In this document: positions 4,798 to 5,740 of the stretch, piece by piece | Layout of the letters: each line of letters starts with the position of its first letter | How positions within the stretch are numbered: position 1 is the stretch's first letter | Source of the DNA: JAJXYP01 sp035541855 | Lineage (GTDB): Bacteria > Patescibacteriota > Minisyncoccia > UBA6257 > 2-01-FULL-56-20 | Reading direction: 5' to 3' | Assembly (NCBI GenBank): GCA_035541855.1 | Contig: DATKMM010000071.1 | Location: 1 to 5,740, forward strand | DNA: 5,740 nt | The notes under the pieces: model-generated | Seen by the model: the letters and a program-made list of their open reading frames with translations, nothing else | What the model was told of the DNA's origin: nothing | The model's database searches: none | Position numbers and translations under genes: made by a program

Positions 4798-5571
4798 ATG
4801 TTGAACATTTCTCTGCGCGCGGAAACGCTTTTTTATATCGGTTCGTTCCCGGTGACGAACGCTCTTTTGCTTTCCACGGTTGCCTTGGCGCTTATCGCGG
4901 CCATGGCCTTCACCCTGCGCCGCCAGCTGGCCGTCGTCCCGCGCGGTTTCCAGAATGTCGTCGAGATCGTCATCGAGGGCGCGCTCGGCCTCATGGATTC
5001 GGTGCTGGGCAACCGCCGGATGTCCGAGAAATATCTGCCGCTTGTCTTCACGGTCTTTATCTTCATCATGATCTCGAACTGGCTCGGCCTTTTCCCGGGG
5101 GTTGGCTCGCTGGTGCTGAACCAGCATGGCGATGCGGTCCCGCTTTTCCGTTCTCCGGCGAGCGACCTGAACTTCACGCTGGCGCTCGCCCTTATCGCCG
5201 TCACGCTCGTGAACGTCATTGGCGCGGCGACGCTCGGGCTCCGCGCGCGGCTTTCGGTCTTCTTCAATTTCAAAGGGCCTATCGACTTTTTCGTCGGCAT
5301 ACTTGAGCTTATCGGTGAATTTGCTAAAATAATCTCGTTCTCGTTCCGCCTTTTCGGCAACGTGTTCGCCGGCGAAGTTCTGCTGGCCATCATGGCATTT
5401 TTGGTGCCATACGCGGTGCCGTTGCCGTTCATGCTCCTCGAGATATTCGTCGGGTTCATCCAGGCGTTTATCTTCGCGATGCTGACGCTCGTCTTCGTGG
5501 CAATGGCGATCGCGGAACACGGGGATGGGGAGGGGTATGAGGCGGAACACGAAAAGGTCGCCGTCGCTTGA
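4798..5571 (+). CDS. atpB: F-type ATP synthase subunit a
   Basis: A 257-aa membrane protein forming the ion half-channels next to the c-ring of the Fo motor. Seen: NWLGLFPG (94-101), SDLNFTLALAL (122-132), and SFRLFGNVFAGE (182-193) with the essential stator Arg184 (E. coli Arg210) and Glu193 (Glu219). FIQAFIFAMLTLVF (220-233) has Gln222 (Gln252). The position of E. coli His245 is Glu215. About five to six membrane segments are apparent (near 20-40, 80-100, 124-146, 164-180, 194-214, 216-238), with a charged C-terminal tail. Length is normal for the family. The start at 4798 gives the usual N-terminus and follows the promoter; the upstream open frame covers the RNA region. It leads the operon with no atpI before it, and atpE follows after 33 bp. 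Confidence 0.97.
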   Translation: MLNISLRAETLFYIGSFPVTNALLLSTVALALIAAMAFTLRRQLAVVPRGFQNVVEIVIEGALGLMDSVLGNRRMSEKYLPLVFTVFIFIMISNWLGLFPGVGSLVLNQHGDAVPLFRSPASDLNFTLALALIAVTLVNVIGAATLGLRARLSVFFNFKGPIDFFVGILELIGEFAKIISFSFRLFGNVFAGEVLLAIMAFLVPYAVPLPFMLLEIFVGFIQAFIFAMLTLVFVAMAIAEHGDGEGYEAEHEKVAVA

Positions 5572-5604
5572 TCAATTATTAATTTTTTTAACCACTCAAT
5601 TACC
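5572..5604 (+). promoter_or_regulatory. G-free AT-rich spacer before atpE
   Basis: These 33 nt contain no G and only seven C, against a GC-rich background, and include seven T in a row (5583-5589). A Shine-Dalgarno is impossible here. In E. coli a U-rich stretch before atpE raises translation of the multi-copy c subunit; a similar role is inferred. No hairpin is seen. Confidence 0.45.
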
Positions 5605-5740
5605 ATGGATATTGATTCGATCCGTTTGCTGGCCACCTTCGGCGCCATCGGCATGGGCACGATCGTCCCGGCGCTCTCGATCGGCCTCATCGGTTCCAAG
5701 GCAGTGGAAGCCATCGGGCGCAACCCGGAGGCCGGTTCCA
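5605..5740 (+). CDS. atpE: F-type ATP synthase subunit c, N-terminal part (cut by window end)
   Basis: The first 45 codons are visible. Subunit c forms the rotating ion-carrying ring of Fo. Seen: a hydrophobic first helix (about 8-30) and the polar loop KAVEAIGRNPEA (32-43), with the Arg-Asn-Pro that contacts the central stalk. The ion-binding Glu of helix 2 is outside the window. In helix 1 the GxGxGxG motif is largely replaced: aligned positions are Val21, Ala23, Ser25, Gly27, with Pro22 kept as in Ilyobacter and chloroplast c. The position of the Ilyobacter sodium ligand Gln32 is Ile26, which suggests proton rather than sodium coupling (inference). ATG at 5605 has no Shine-Dalgarno. Downstream atpF and the rest of the operon are expected beyond the edge. 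Confidence 0.95.
   Translation, partial: MDIDSIRLLATFGAIGMGTIVPALSIGLIGSKAVEAIGRNPEAGS

Noticed and set aside
4833..5723. Minus-strand open frame (296 codons) opposite atpB and atpE
   Set aside because: Ser/Met/Arg-rich shadow of two unmistakable ATP synthase genes.
1..5740. CRISPR array, insertion sequence, tRNA or defence system
   Set aside because: No direct repeat series, transposase, terminal inverted repeats, tRNA cloverleaf or defence-gene motifs were seen.

Overview
This is a GC-rich window whose gene content and style point to a member of the Candidate Phyla Radiation (Patescibacteria, probably Parcubacteria-like). The clues are a membrane-anchored PEGA-domain protein, secreted proteins with repeated beta-rich 'GDEINVFG'-type modules, a small FG-GAP-like secreted protein, a compact atp operon, and apparently leaderless genes. 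TGA is used as an ordinary stop, which argues against the recoded Gracilibacteria/Absconditabacteria. The lineage is inferred from family resemblance, not from a database search.

Layout. At 1-320 (+) lies the C-terminal end of tgt (queuine tRNA-ribosyltransferase). It meets tail-to-tail, with zero bases between the stops, a 452-aa secreted protein on the minus strand (321-1679) built from a duplicated Cys-pair plus beta-domain unit. A divergent promoter region (1680-1767), with a perfect dyad over the minus-strand -10, separates it from a class I SAM methyltransferase (1768-2526, +). A 180-aa exported FG-GAP-like protein follows (2545-3087, +). A bidirectional hairpin terminator (3086-3121) closes this rightward pair and the leftward pair facing it: a PEGA/propeller membrane protein (3557-4564, -) followed by a small protein resembling a catalytically dead histidine phosphatase (3123-3506, -). 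The right end carries the start of the F-type ATP synthase operon: atpB (4798-5571, +) and the first 45 codons of atpE (5605 to the window edge).

Most interesting region. The 233-bp gap between the PEGA gene and atpB is not empty. On the minus strand it has an extended -10 promoter, a roughly 150-nt segment that folds by eye with a 16-pair closing stem and two or three internal hairpins, and a strong intrinsic terminator. This looks like a stand-alone structured small RNA gene; a terminator-controlled leader of the PEGA gene is the alternative. Its promoter overlaps the atpB promoter head-to-head, so the two may compete for RNA polymerase.

Regulation. Four protein genes have a -10 element ending only 6-8 nt before the ATG, which predicts leaderless mRNAs. 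Only the phosphatase-like gene has a clear Shine-Dalgarno sequence. atpE is preceded by a G-free, AT-rich 33-nt spacer without a Shine-Dalgarno sequence.
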